Assembly: GCF_047663525.1 (NCBI RefSeq)
Contig: NC_092588.1
Location: forward strand, 84,999,501 to 85,063,500
Length of the DNA: 64,000 nucleotides
Source: Anas platyrhynchos
Lineage: Eukaryota > Chordata > Aves > Anseriformes > Anatidae
Reading direction: 5' to 3'
The position numbers and the translations under genes are program-made. Below, piece after piece: positions 11,641-23,464 of the stretch. The notes below the pieces were generated by a model. That model was not told where the DNA came from. It was given only the letters and a program-made list of their open reading frames with translations, and did no database searches. Position 1 is the stretch's first letter; every line of letters begins with the position of its first letter.

Positions 11641-12615
11641 TTCTGGGATGTTTATCAGCACCATATATTATTTCACAGTGCGGTGTCAGAAGAAGTAAGG
11701 AAAAGAAGTTTGATGTAATTGTTCTTTGGAATGTCTGTTTTTGTTAGCCAAGTCCTGTAAATTGGCTTTGTGTCAGCATTCAAAAACTGCTATTACCAAC
11801 TGTGTTGTTTTCACTGCTCATGTACTGAGGGAATGTATTTAGTTTGCATATTTTATAAACTGAAGAAAATCAAATAATGAAAAAAGGGAAATAGCATCAG
11901 GAAGCAGTCCATGTTTCTAAGGCATTGCCAAAGGCTTTCCAGCCTGAAGACTTAAAAACCAACATTTTTTGAGACATTTTAATCTCAGTATAATATGGCC
12001 ATTATCAGCCTGAGGAATGCTGAGTGAGAGATTAAGTATGTTTACTAACTTGGGATCTAATTAAAAAGCTGTATGACGAAAGAGATGAAGGAGAACCATT
12101 TCTTGTAATACAAATTTCTAAACTAAATCTTATATGTTGACAGAACTTGGACTAAGAAGAAAGCTGAGAATTTTCTCCAAATGCAACATTCTAGTTACAG
12201 AAAAATCATTGTGTCAGACACTTAAAAAAACATGATTTTATGTGAAGGTATATATAGACATAGGTACCCCTGGTCAGGGTATCATAATGGGTCGTGAGTA
12301 AGGCTGTCAAGGTCTAGTGTGAAAATTTCCTGAAATGCTTACTTCATTTTTGTTTTAACACTCTCCACTGAGTCAACTTTTTTAACAACCCTCTCCCAAC
12401 TCCTTCTCATCAGTCTTTGAAAAATTAGCAAACATTTGTGTAAAGATCCTTGTAATCTGTTTCATGAACTATCCAATCTTTTGGGTACTTTTCTTTTTCC
12501 ATGAACATCCTTTTTATAAAACAGTTTCTCTTTCTTTGTGATTTCTGTTTTCCCCTATTTCAAGTAGATGCACCCAAGGATTTATTGTTTGTTTGTTTTT
12601 GTTTTTTTTGTCCCG

Positions 12616-12631
12616 TCCCCCCCCCCCCCCC
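12616..12631. repeat. Poly(C) homopolymer
   Basis: About 15-16 consecutive C bases follow a T/G-rich low-complexity stretch. No transposon end is visible here. Confidence 0.8.
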
Positions 12632-13422
12632 AGATATGTGGTATGTTAGTTTTGATTTTCATCAACTTGTATCATCTCAGTCTTACTGAGATGATATTGA
12701 CAATGTAACTCTGTAATTGGTATATGAAAGAACTTTGTTTTCTTTGTTTAAAAGAAAAAGAAATTTTAAATGTTTGCCTCTTGATATTTTCATGATATAG
12801 TTTTGTTAAATCAATATGTTGATATGTAAATATGAATGTTCTGCTGAAAACAGTAGCTTGATGGCAAAACTTGATATCAGAGTTGTTAGATGTGGCACAT
12901 GTTAGAACAACAATTTATGCTAAAATAGATTAAAAATAAAACTGTATCTAGGTTAATTTCAGAGCCTTATTTTTGATAACGAGCTGTTTGTGTTTCTCTT
13001 AAATATATTTTGAAACATCAGTAGATGAGGTTTTATAATCTGTACCTATATAATACTGAAATGTTGCTGAAATAGTAGTGAGAATATTGATTAACAAGTA
13101 AGTTTGCCAGCATTATTGATTTCAACGTGCAGTTGTAAATATTGCAGTATTAAATGATCTGAAGTTTACATTTCACTTCATAACAGAGTTGGGAAAGAAA
13201 CTTTGCACCTTATATCTGGATGGCAACAATTTGTAGCCTAACATATAGAACAATATCTTTTTATTATGCATGCAAAACACCTATAGTTCTTGGAAAATTT
13301 ACCAGTGGAAAATAGAGTTACAGTATACAAATTCCAGAGGTTTAATATTCTGGAAATAAATAAAAAGATGATAGCAAGAAGAAAAACAAGGCAGGTCTCT
13401 ACAACATTTTTCAGAACTTCAG

Positions 13423-14036
13423 ATTACAGAATCATAGAATCACAGAATAGTTTGGGTAGAAAAGGACCTTAAAGACCATCTCGTTCCACCCCCTCACCAT
13501 GGGCAGGGACACCTCTCATCCAGACCAGGTCGCTCAAAGCCCCATACAGCCTGGTGTTGAACACTTCAAGGAATGAGCCATCTACAGCTTCTCTGGGCAA
13601 TGTGTTCCAGTGCCTCACCACCCTCACAGTGAAGAATTTTTTCCTTATATCTAATGTAAACCTACCATCTTTTAGTTTAAATCCATTCCCCCTTGTCCTG
13701 TCATTCCACTCCCTGACAAAGAGTCCTTCCCCGGCTTTTCTGTAAGCCCCCTTTAGGTACTGGAAGGCTGCTATAAGCTCTCCCTGGAGCTTTCTCTTCT
13801 CCATGCTGAACAACCCCTATTCCATCAACTTGTCTTCATAGGAGAGGTGCTCCAGCCCTCTCATCATCTTTGTGGCCCTCATCTGGACACCTTCTAATAG
13901 GTCCATGTCTTTGTGCTTGGGGCCCACAGGGCTCCAGGTGGGTCTCACAAGAGCAGAGTGGAGGGGGAGAATCACCTCCCTTGACCTGTTGGTCATGCTT
14001 CTTTTGATGAAGCCCAGACTATGGTTGTCCAAAAAG
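13423..14036 (-). mobile_element. Truncated CR1 LINE, older subfamily, minus strand
   Basis: Read on the minus strand, this is the last part of CR1 ORF2 plus its 3' tail. The tail appears on the plus strand as agaatcatagaatcacagaat at 13,429-13,449. Minus-strand peptides include RSREVILPLHSALVRP, SYEDKLME, KRKLQGELIAAFQYLKG, DIRKKFFTVRVVRHWNTLP and LEVFNTRL, all typical of the CR1 C-terminal region. Two reading-frame segments (13,469-13,813 and 13,817-14,032) show at least one break. The sequence differs clearly from the long copy at 7.8-11.1 kb, so it belongs to another and probably older subfamily. The 5' truncation point is near 14,036. Confidence 0.9.
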
Positions 14037-15018
14037 AAAGTGGACTAAATACATTATTATTGATGTAACTGTTTATGTTAGTCAGAGAGCATGTTCATTA
14101 TTTTGGAGACTGGAAAGATTGTTGTTGGATAGATTTTCTTAGTATTTATTGTCTTCCACTAAGAGTCTTACTTTGAGGCATGCAAACATTCTGATTGTAT
14201 ATACATGCTCCTTCAATATATTGTAAGATATGACAAAGCCCTCATATACTAAAGCTTAGGGAGGATTTACACTGGCTACCAGGAGTGTCAAGATTTTTTT
14301 TTATTATTATTATTTTTGCTATATTTGTTTGACGAGTAGGTTCAATGGAAGTATTTCCTTATGGCTTACACTTTATCAGCCAGTATCTACCTTTAAAAAC
14401 ACCTCCACCCTCTATTGCTTTCTAAGAATCATTGTCTAAACAGATTGCATCATTTTATAGCTAGTTTTGAGGCTGAACTGATAAGAATAAATAGATCTCT
14501 AATGCATAGGATAGTTTACAGATATACAAACTGGATCAGTGACAAAGTGCTTCTTAATTTTCCACTGTCATGGCATTCAGGTTTTCAAAGAATAAGTTTA
14601 GTTTAGAAACCCTTCCTTTTTTTTTCTTTTTATTATTATTATTTTTAAGAAGTGTTTATATCCCATGGCAGAAATAAAAACTCCTTTTATTTCCTACTTA
14701 AATATTGCCACTTAACATTTCATGAAATGTAATGGCCTACATGGCCCAGGTGGCTTTCTCCCTTGGTATCTTGATTAAATATTTAGTTTGTTTAAAAGTC
14801 AACAGAGGACAGAAAAATCTTTGAAAATACATTTTTAAACATTCTCTAAAGGTTCATATTAAAAAGGAATTTTAAACAGAACTCTCTGAAATGCAATTTA
14901 TTTGCATGAAAAAAACGTATTTCATGTTTCTTGAAAGTTATGTTTTAGATGGTTGCACAACTTTAGGTTTTGAATTATTTATGTATAGATATTTGCTATG
15001 TACAAATATGAGAGAGAG

Positions 15019-15019
<1 letters not shown>

Positions 15020-15054
<35 letters not shown>
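15020..15054. repeat. Poly(A) tract of about 35 bases
   Basis: A run of A follows a short GAGA stretch. It could be the tail of an unrecognised retroposed sequence, but upstream of it I see no processed-transcript structure and no clear flanking duplication, so it is kept as a simple repeat. Confidence 0.8.
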
Positions 15055-15056
<2 letters not shown>

Positions 15057-15577
15057 CAAGACCCTGCTTTTCAAATAGCCTAAATTCCAAATAGAAATTA
15101 CAAACAAGTTATATAGAATATGGCCACTTGGTTCCCCAGCAATTTGTTAAACTAAAAGAAATATATTTTTTAAAAGAAATTGTGTGTTTGTGGAGGGGGG
15201 GGAGAGTCTACAAAACAAGAATATTGTTGCAACATTACAACAGCATCTAGAATAATCTAAAATAATTTAGGTTCCTTTTTGCTGAATTATACACAGAGAT
15301 GATGTCTGAAAAATTTACAGAATTTCGAAGAATAGAAGAAAAAACAACAACCAACCAACCAACCAAACAAACAATGAAACAGAATAAAAGTTAATTGTTT
15401 TCTAGGAACGTTTCTTTCATGTGGATACCCCTTTCTCAGAATTTAAGTTGAATGGAACCAATAAGTAGCCTTCAAGAATGATTATTTTCAGAAGTTTGCT
15501 TGTCTAGCAAAAAGTGATTGATAAAATGCAGTTGTTCTGAGCAGTTGTTAATGTTCAAAGACTAGTAGAATTGCTGA

Positions 15578-15579
<2 letters not shown>

Positions 15580-15627
<48 letters not shown>
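15580..15627. repeat. (TAA)n microsatellite, about 16 units
   Basis: A pure trinucleotide array of about 48 bases, read directly. It is long and uninterrupted, so it is likely to vary in length between individuals. Confidence 0.92.
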
Positions 15628-15629
<2 letters not shown>

Positions 15630-16362
15630 CAAGTTTACATTAACTCTTCCAATCTAGTTGTATGTTTTTAAATTTATTTGCCAACAAATCACCGTCACTT
15701 GTTTCTCTTGCTGTTATGAAGGTCCTGCTTTTGAAGCTTCATTTATAGTACAATTTGTATTTATGCATGGTGGGTGTATACATGCTCAGAATGCTGGGGG
15801 AAGAATGTCTCTTTTGAAAAAGACCGAGAGTCACATTTCCCAGAACAGCAACAAAGATGTGGTTAGAGGTAACAAATCTATCCAGAAATGTACACAAGAC
15901 TTTTAGCTATACACCTGACATACTTATAATCAGGTTTCTGCTGCTTTTATTTCTTTCTTGATAATAACTCACAAAGGTTTGTTCCATGCTGTTGTCTCTT
16001 ACAATTGTGGTGATAATGCTTCTGAAATGTGTACAATAAGATGAATTGTTTGAGCATTTAAAAATACTTGCTTAAAAATTGTCTTGCAATTTACAGATTT
16101 TAATTTCTGTGTATGTTTCAGAAGATAGGCTATCTTTCTGCCATTTTTGCTTTTCAGTAATACATACGTGTAGGATCTGAAGGATTTCTCGAGGAATACA
16201 TAGTATTTATTAAAATGTACAGCCTAGCTTTCATAGGTTTTACACTTCTGGAAGCATCTATTTTAATCCTCTGGCACTGTTTCTCATACATACTTTGTAA
16301 ACCAATGCTTCAGATAATTTTCATGGAAGAATTGCCTTAGTTCTTAGAGTGGCTTATACTTA

Positions 16363-17012
16363 TCAGAACCACAGAATCAGTTAGGTAAGAAGGAACCTCT
16401 TGAGAATATCTAGTCTAGCTACCCTGCTCAAGCATGGTCAGCTAGAGTAGGTTTCCCAGAACCTGATCCAGTCAAGTTTTGAGTATCTCCACAGAAGGCT
16501 GTACAGCTCTCTGGGCAACCTGTTCCAGTGTCTGACCACATTCACTATAATTAATAACAATAACAATAAAAACAATAATAAAGTGTTTTCTTGTGTTCAG
16601 ATGGAATTTTGTGCTTTTTAGTTTGTGCCCATTGCTCCTTGTCCTGTCCCACAGCCTCACTGAGAAGAGCCTGGTTTCCTCTTGCTCGTTCTTTCCAGTC
16701 AGGTATTTACATGTGTTGACAAGTTCTCCCCTCAGCCTTTTCTTCTCTAGGGTGAACAGTCCTCTCTCTCTTATCCTTTCCTGTGATGAAAGATACTCCA
16801 TTTCCTATATCATCTTTGTGCATGCTGGCTGGACTGTCTCTAGTATGTCCATGTCACTGTACTGGGGCCCCCAGAACTGTACCCAGCACTCCAGGTCTGG
16901 TCTTACCAGTGCTGAGCAGAGAGGAAGAGTCACTTCCATCTCCCTTGGCAAGCTGGCAACACTTTTCCATATACAGCCCTACAACCCCAGATACTGTTGT
17001 CTGGTAAAAAGC
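16363..17012 (-). mobile_element. Truncated CR1 LINE, old subfamily, minus strand
   Basis: The 3' end appears on the plus strand as cagaaccacagaatcag at about 16,365-16,381. Minus-strand translations give ERIRERGLFTLEKKRLRGELV, LFSVRLWDRTRSNGHKL and LNTRKHF, which are CR1 ORF2 C-terminal sequence. The coding part is split and contains an inserted AAT/AAC-rich low-complexity stretch at about 16,545-16,590 that interrupts the region encoding VVRHWN-like residues. Upstream on the minus strand it reaches the PHLEYC-like part near 16,870-16,920. It is too diverged to encode a product. Its truncated 5' end lies less than 100 bases from that of the next CR1. Confidence 0.85.
16545..16592. repeat. 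AAT/AAC-rich low-complexity insertion within a CR1
   Basis: A stretch of imperfect ATA/ACA trinucleotides sits inside the minus-strand CR1 and splits its coding sequence. It does not match the equivalent part of the other CR1 copies in the window, so it probably expanded after insertion. Confidence 0.6.
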
Positions 17013-17090
17013 TGATGGTGACACATCTCAATATTCTGCTGCATTATCTTTATGACAGTTGTCTTTCTGTAGATGCAAATTTGTAGAAAT

Positions 17091-18128
17091 CTAAAAAGGA
17101 GAAGAAATAATGGCAGACTGGCTGGCAGCCAATCACTAAAAGGATTCCCCGGGGCACCATTTTAGGGCTAGTTCTCTTCATTTTTTTCATAGATGCCTTA
17201 GATGCAGGATTTGAAGGTGTACTAAGTCAGTTTGCTGATGACACTAAATTAGGAGGAGATATCGACTCCCCTGAGGGTAGAGGGGTCTTGCAGAGAAATC
17301 TTAACAAGTTAGAGGTCTGTGCCAATCGCCAACCATATGAAAGTTTTGCAAGGAAGAGCAAGTGCCAGATTCTGCATCTGGGAATGGGGTAACCCTGGAT
17401 GTACATAGAATGGACTGGGAGACGAGAGGCTGGAGAGCAGCCCTGTATAAAGGGATCTGGGGTTGTGGTTGATGGCAAGTTGGATGTGAGCCAGCAGTAT
17501 GCCCTGGCAGCCCAAAGGGCCAGCTGTGTCCTGGGGTGCATCACGCACAACACTGCCAGCCAGAAGAAGGAAGGGATTGTCCCAGTCTGCTCTGTGTTGG
17601 TGTGGCCTCACCTTGAGCACTGTGTACAGGTTGGGGCACTAATCTAAGAAGGACATAAAACTATTAGAGAGTGTCCAGAGGAGGGCTACAAAGATGGTGA
17701 AGGGTATGGAGGGGAAAATGTATGAGAGGTGGCTGAGGTCCCTTGGTTTGTTCAGCCCAGAACAGAGCAGGCAGAGGTGATGCCTCATGGCGGCCTGCAG
17801 TTTCCTCACAAGGGGAGCAGAGGGGCAGGCATTGAGCTCTGCTGTCTGGGGACAGTAACAGGACCTGATTGAATGGCATGGAGCTGGGACAGGGGAGGTT
17901 CAAGTTGGATATCAGGAAAAGGTTCTTCACCAAGACAGTGGTTGGGCACTACAACAGGTTCCCCAGGGTGGTGATCATAGCACTGAGCCTGCTGGAGTTC
18001 GAGAAGTGTTTGGACAGTGCTCTCAGACATATGGTCTGATTTTGGAGTGGTGCTGTGTGGAGCCAGGAGTGGGACTCTGTGATCCTCTTGGGTCCCTTCC
18101 AACTCAGGATATGTTATGATACTATGAG
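17091..18128 (+). mobile_element. Truncated CR1 LINE, old subfamily, plus strand
   Basis: About 1.04 kb. It starts in the reverse transcriptase with a decayed version of GVPQGTILGLVLF and reaches motif C as [11 protein letters not shown] at about 17,228-17,262, keeping the double Asp. It continues through KCQILHLG, LDVSQQYALAAQRAS, VWPHLEHCVQ and the LDIRKRFFTKTVVGHYN-like region, then the 3' end (gatcctcttgggtcccttcc, then ATGATACTATGAG repeats) near 18,070-18,128. Several stops and frame breaks are present. The 3' end sequence differs from that of the long CR1, so it is a different subfamily. The downstream repeats are of the ATTCTATG type but degraded. Confidence 0.9.
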
Positions 18129-18790
18129 ATGTTTTAAGATTTTGTAATCTAAAAGAATTTCTATTGCTGATGCCCTAGTGCACAAACCTTTTCTTATAAT
18201 CATTTTCCTTTGTAGGGATGTAGATACTGAAATTGTCTTTAGCATGAAGGTGGCTACAGGGTTAATCTTCTGTGCTAAAAAGAGAGTGTTTTTATATGAG
18301 GCAGAACTGGTTATAAGAATCTACGGTATTAAGTATAGAATGTCCAGGTATTTTTTCTCTCTTCCATCAGATAGTAAAAGAAAAAAAAAAAAATCAAAAC
18401 TGGGGAAACCTCCAGAGTTGGAACTGACAAACAAGCACAAAAAGAATCTGGTAAGTGAAACCAGGTACACTAAGAATCCGTGCTGAGGCGTTGGTTACTA
18501 CTGAGATTTAATTAGCAACACAATAGTTGGAGAAGAACCAATTATACAAGTAGAGGGAGTTAACCAGGGAGGCTGAATCCTGACCTTTTTAAAAGGTTCT
18601 TGTTCATACAAAGACAGTGGTTTGCTTTTCTTGTTTGTTTTCAAGTGAAAATGAAAAGTATTCCTGGAAAGATTGGAGTTTCCTTTTGGATTGCCATCCA
18701 AGTTTTAGAGGGGCTTACATTTTTTTTTGTTAATATAATTTTCACTGGAAAATAAGCCAAAAATCTTAGAAAATACATTGCTGCTGCTGA

Positions 18791-18810
18791 CCCCCCCCCT
18801 CCCCCCCCCC
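18791..18810. repeat. Poly(C) tract with one T
   Basis: Nine C, one T and ten C in succession, next to a short GCT triplet run. It is a simple repeat read directly. Confidence 0.85.
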
Positions 18811-21800
18811 AGTTCTTTGTCCGTGTCATGGCTCTTTGATGCTTGAAAAATATAATTTGATTTGTTAATTTAATTTGTTATCCACACTATAGAAATTCCA
18901 GGAAAAAGTTACTTGGGGTTAACATTAGTATGAAATATGAATTTTGTGTCAATAGGAAGCAAAATATCATGTTCAACTGTGAAGGTATCTTAAAAAAAAA
19001 CCAACAAAACAAACAAACAAAAAAAAAAACGTTTTTGAGTTGAAAAGCTGAAAGACTTCATTCTGAGCATCTGAAACAGTATCTGATATAATCTAAATAC
19101 ACTTTCCATGATGTTATGTAGTCAAAAATATTCACTGAGCTTTACCTGGATTCCCTCTGAATAATTCTGATAGTTAATTGTTGTTATCAGTTTGGGTGCA
19201 TATTTATGTGCAACTAAATCACAGTTATATTATTTCTAAAATATTCAAATATTTAGAAATTGAAATGTAGAAGTATTCTATGGCTTGTGAAAAACAGTGA
19301 TTACTGCTGTAATACTCTAGGAATCAGTACTGTAATAACCTTTGCTTTACACTTCCAAGAATATGGCTATTTGAATGTCTCATCTTTCCTTCTTTCAAGT
19401 GTCTTTTATAAAATTCCTCCCAAACTGCTGCCCCAGCAGTTTCATTGCTGGCCCAAATTCTTGTGGGAGAACCAATTGCCTAAAAAGTCATTTTCCTCCA
19501 TTGCCTAGATAGTTGGATTGCTTTATTTCTTTATTAGAAGGGTTTTTATTTTTTATTTTTTATTTTCTCCCTCTTAATTGTCAAAGGTGCATCAGTGCCA
19601 TCACTTCACAGTGTCTCCACAGGTTGTGCAATTCCATTTGGGTGGCAAAGTTTGATAAGTTTGCTAGTGCAGCCCTCAATTCATGGGGAGGACAACATCT
19701 GGATACTTAGGAAAGCAGGCAAGAAATATTAGCAGTTTCCTAACAATCAAATTTAAAGCCTGCATAGTAATAAATATAATTCCACAAGATATACTCTAGC
19801 AAAGCACTAGGTAATAAATTGCTACCTTGAGACTTTTGCTATTTAATCCCTGGAAGCCACTGACTGTATTTAGAGCTAAAAATGGTCATTCACCTTGTAA
19901 GGTTTTATAAAAGTCCCTACCACTTTTCTAAGTAAATTATTTTTCAGTAGCCTGAAGCTACCAACACTACCTGAAGAATTACTAATGGGGTTGGCACAGG
20001 TCAGCTCATATCCTGCCAATTCTCTCTCACAGTGAGCACACAAGCTAAAAAAAACAGTTCTTGCAGCTCTGGTGGAGTATTATTATATTTTCTGATAGTC
20101 ATGATGGTAGTAATCTTAAGTGACTAGGAAAATGGGAGGGCACTAAAGAAGATTCAACTAAAATGCATTAATAATCAATAAAGTAATGGCTTTCATTGGA
20201 ATTTCTCAGGACTTGATTTGTTTTTTCAGATACTCCATCATGGCTTCATTGAGTTTAATTCCTTCCTGTGAGAACCTGACAGAGAATGAACTGTTTTTAC
20301 CTACCTGGAGTTCTAGAAAGAAGCCTGAAGAACAAAAAATAATAAAATCTGATGTTAATCCAGAGAAGTTACTTGGTCAGCATCAGTTTATCAGTGCATA
20401 ACATGGCTGTTGGATTGTTTCTCTGACAGGTTGGAAAGTGAAGAGGTTTCTCAGTACACTTCATTATGGCAGGGGGAAGGTTGTGATTTCTTTAGGTTTA
20501 CTTGTCTGGGTTTATGAACTGACCTGGAGAATTGATTCAGAAGTTTTAGGAAAGTTGGGTTGCTAGGGCTGAACACTTTTTGACACTTACTGGGTTTACT
20601 TTTGTCTCCTGACATGCAGCTGAGGCCAGGCCAGGGTCCCATGACGGAAGTCACCAAGCAAACGTAATAAAAAGATGTTCCTGCTGTGTAGAGCTCACAA
20701 CCCAAATAACAACCCAACACTTCAGGAACACTAACTTAAAATGTATCAGTGAACTTTTATTCCCATTACATAGCAGGTATTTAACATTAAAGAATGTTTA
20801 TGAATATTGATTTAATTTGCATCAGAAATTGATATATTTTAAATGACAATTTTAATAAAGTGGTATAATTTGGAAGTGTCAGACGTGTCATAGTAAGATA
20901 TCATGGGTGTTAATTGTAAGAAAAAATATTTACAATTATTATTTTTAAGAGCATGTAAGACAAAATTCACTAGAAATGCCCCATTACTCTCTATAAAAAT
21001 CATGTTGAAAAACCTCCTTTTAGTGAGTTCTCATCTAAGATTCTTTTATTATTTATTTATTTTTATCCATCAGGAAAACATCAATATTTCTGATCATTTT
21101 CAAAATCAAATTAAATATTTCATAGACATATTACATGAGTTCATTCACTGCCTTCATTCCTATCCTGTCTAAATCAAAACAAATTTTGTTTGGCAAAAGC
21201 TATTTTGGCTTCATTTAGATATGTCATCCTAACCTTAGTGGTACTACCAGGATACCTATAGACAAAACAAGCTTCCATAAAAGATCAGCTAAAAAAATGA
21301 AATGATATAGAATACATGAAAGCAGTGCTCATGCATAAATGATACGTGCTAACAGTAGGTGGTGCTGTACATTTAAATTAAAGACAACCTGCAGCTACCC
21401 CTCCCAGCTCCCCAGGATTACTATTGGTATAAAGGCAGATGGAACTTGAACCGTATTTGTAATTTTTTTTTTTGGTAGATCTTTTTGGATTCATGTTATT
21501 TCTGGTTTAAAAATTCTTGTGCAAGTTGTCTTGTCTTGTAACGTGTTACAGTGCTAGCAGTTGAGGGGGTAGAGCGTGTTGCTTGCTGCAGCCAGAATGA
21601 GTCATTTCAAATGTGACATAACTCTTCTGGAGGAGAAACCTCCTGGTTCTTTTTGTTATGGTTTGAAGCCTGAGGTAATTAAAGCATATGGAGCTACCTC
21701 CAGTAGAACACTCAGCAAAGTGTTTTGCTTTGGCCATTGCTCTGTGGTAATTTAGCGCCTTGAACATACATATCCTCTGTGCAAAGCAGAGAGGTTTTGT

Positions 21801-22229
21801 ATTTTTTTGGTGAAGATTTTGGACCTCCCTCTTTAAATCAAATTCAACCCATGCTCTAGTTGTGCAGTATAATCTTGGAATAGCCCTTCTCAGGTTCATC
21901 TACATGTGTAGATGATGGTGCAGACTTTGTTGTCAAGCTGAAGCAGAATTTTAGTATCACTGTTGGGAGTAGGCTGATAAGTAGCAAATTACATCACATG
22001 ACCACATTCATAGAAGATCTTGTGACGATATCCCAGTGAACAGTGAATTGTATAAACAAACAGTTCATTTAAACCACCCAAAGGAAGGCCTAACATTCAT
22101 GCTAATCAAAGGCTTAGAATGCTATGAAGCTCTTAAGACTTCTCCCTCTGGAATCATTTCCATTATGAAGTTTACTTTCTGTGTAGCTCCACTGACATAC
22201 AAGAGGTTGAAACAGAACATCATATGTTG

Positions 22230-22251
22230 AAAAAAAAAAAAAAAAAAAAAA
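22230..22251. repeat. Poly(A) tract
   Basis: About 21 consecutive A, preceded by unique sequence with no recognisable processed gene or CR1. A similar tract lies at 22,537-22,560. Confidence 0.8.
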
Positions 22252-23370
22252 GAAAAGTAGTCTACATGCAGTGTATGAAAAATGCCGTGTGTGAAAAGTG
22301 TGTTTATGAGATTTGCTAGGCAAATTCCATGAGCTGCTGAGTTGAATCACACTGAGTAACTGAATCTATGAATTTCCTGGTTGTATGTTATTATGAATGA
22401 TGAGTCAGAGTAGTATCTCATTCAAAAATGTATCTGCTAATTCAAATCTGCCTGTAGAGATTCTATGTAAAGCTGAGCATTACAAAAATACCACAACTAT
22501 TGCATTGACTGCACATAGGGAGATTCCCTTTCATGAAAAAAAAAAAAAAAAAAAAAAAAAGTTAAAAAGCTAGAAACCAGTGGTACCTAAAACAATTACC
22601 ACAGTAACTCTTGGAATGCCTGTTTAAATTTTTTCCCACTAAAGCTAAAGGAAAACTACAATATTTATTGGATTCAGTTTACAGTCAAATGGACATACAT
22701 AAGGAAAACCTTTATTGACAGCCTTATTGTCACTCAGAGTTGGATGTGTGGTAGATTTATTCAGAAAATTTAGAGGGCTTTCATAGTTGGGTTTTTCTTT
22801 AAACAATGGATGTTGCCTGAATATGCATTGTATTAGTTTCAAAGTGAGTGTTATGTAGAAAAATCTGCAGACCAGAAGGAAACATACTGGGTTTGCTGGT
22901 GTGAAGTTCACAACTTGGCAAAACACTTTTTTTTTTTAAGCTTCATATGCAATTATTTTTTTGCTTCTTTTAAGTAATGTTACCTGCATCATGTGATAGA
23001 TCTTGTTTAAAGTTAAATGTTTTTAACTAGTGTTTTTTTTTAATCATCTTACAGATGATCAGTGATGTGTTTCATTAAAATTTCAGAACATGTTTGGAAT
23101 GGTGTTGTGCTTGCAATAAATGTCAATGAAGTTCACTGCAGTTCTTTTGGAACAAAGTTAAGGCAGTCATTATCAGGGAAACCCAGCAACAGCTTGTACA
23201 GCTTTAAAAGTATGCCTGTCTAGACAGCAGATGAATGGAGAAGAATTTCTTTCTGCATTGGCCTTGAGCAAACTCTGTATGAAATAGTATGGCTTATATA
23301 AGCCAAGACTGCAGTGACCAGACAGGAGAACTTAACATCCTCATTCTAGGTTATATTTTATGTAATCATG

Positions 23371-23378
<8 letters not shown>

Positions 23379-23449
<71 letters not shown>

Positions 23450-23464
23450 TATATTTATATATAA
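23379..23464. repeat. (TA)n dinucleotide array with degenerate flank
   Basis: About 64 bases of pure alternating TA (23,379-23,442) pass into imperfect TTATATATTATA sequence to about 23,464. Such arrays are self-complementary and can extrude cruciforms, and they are often length-polymorphic and hard to assemble. The minus-strand frame reading poly Ile-Tyr here is an artefact of the repeat. Confidence 0.92.

Larger units (their letters stand above)
11064..13422. other. AT-rich non-coding stretch
   Basis: No gene or transposon is recognised. It contains a (GTTT)n run at 11,609-11,640, T/G-rich sequence and a C homopolymer at about 12,616-12,631. Open frames here are short (about 60 codons) and made of low-complexity sequence. 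Confidence 0.6.
14037..16362. other. AT-rich non-coding stretch with microsatellites
   Basis: No gene is recognised. It holds a long A run at 15,020-15,054, a short CAAC/AAAC-rich stretch at about 15,343-15,375, and a (TAA)n array at 15,580-15,627. Open frames at 14,415-14,606, 14,891-15,094 and 15,658-15,906 have no recognisable domain, and the second is partly poly-lysine from the A run. Confidence 0.6.

Noticed and set aside
15020..15054. Poly(A) tract as the tail of a processed pseudogene
   Set aside because: No upstream coding remnant or target duplication was found.
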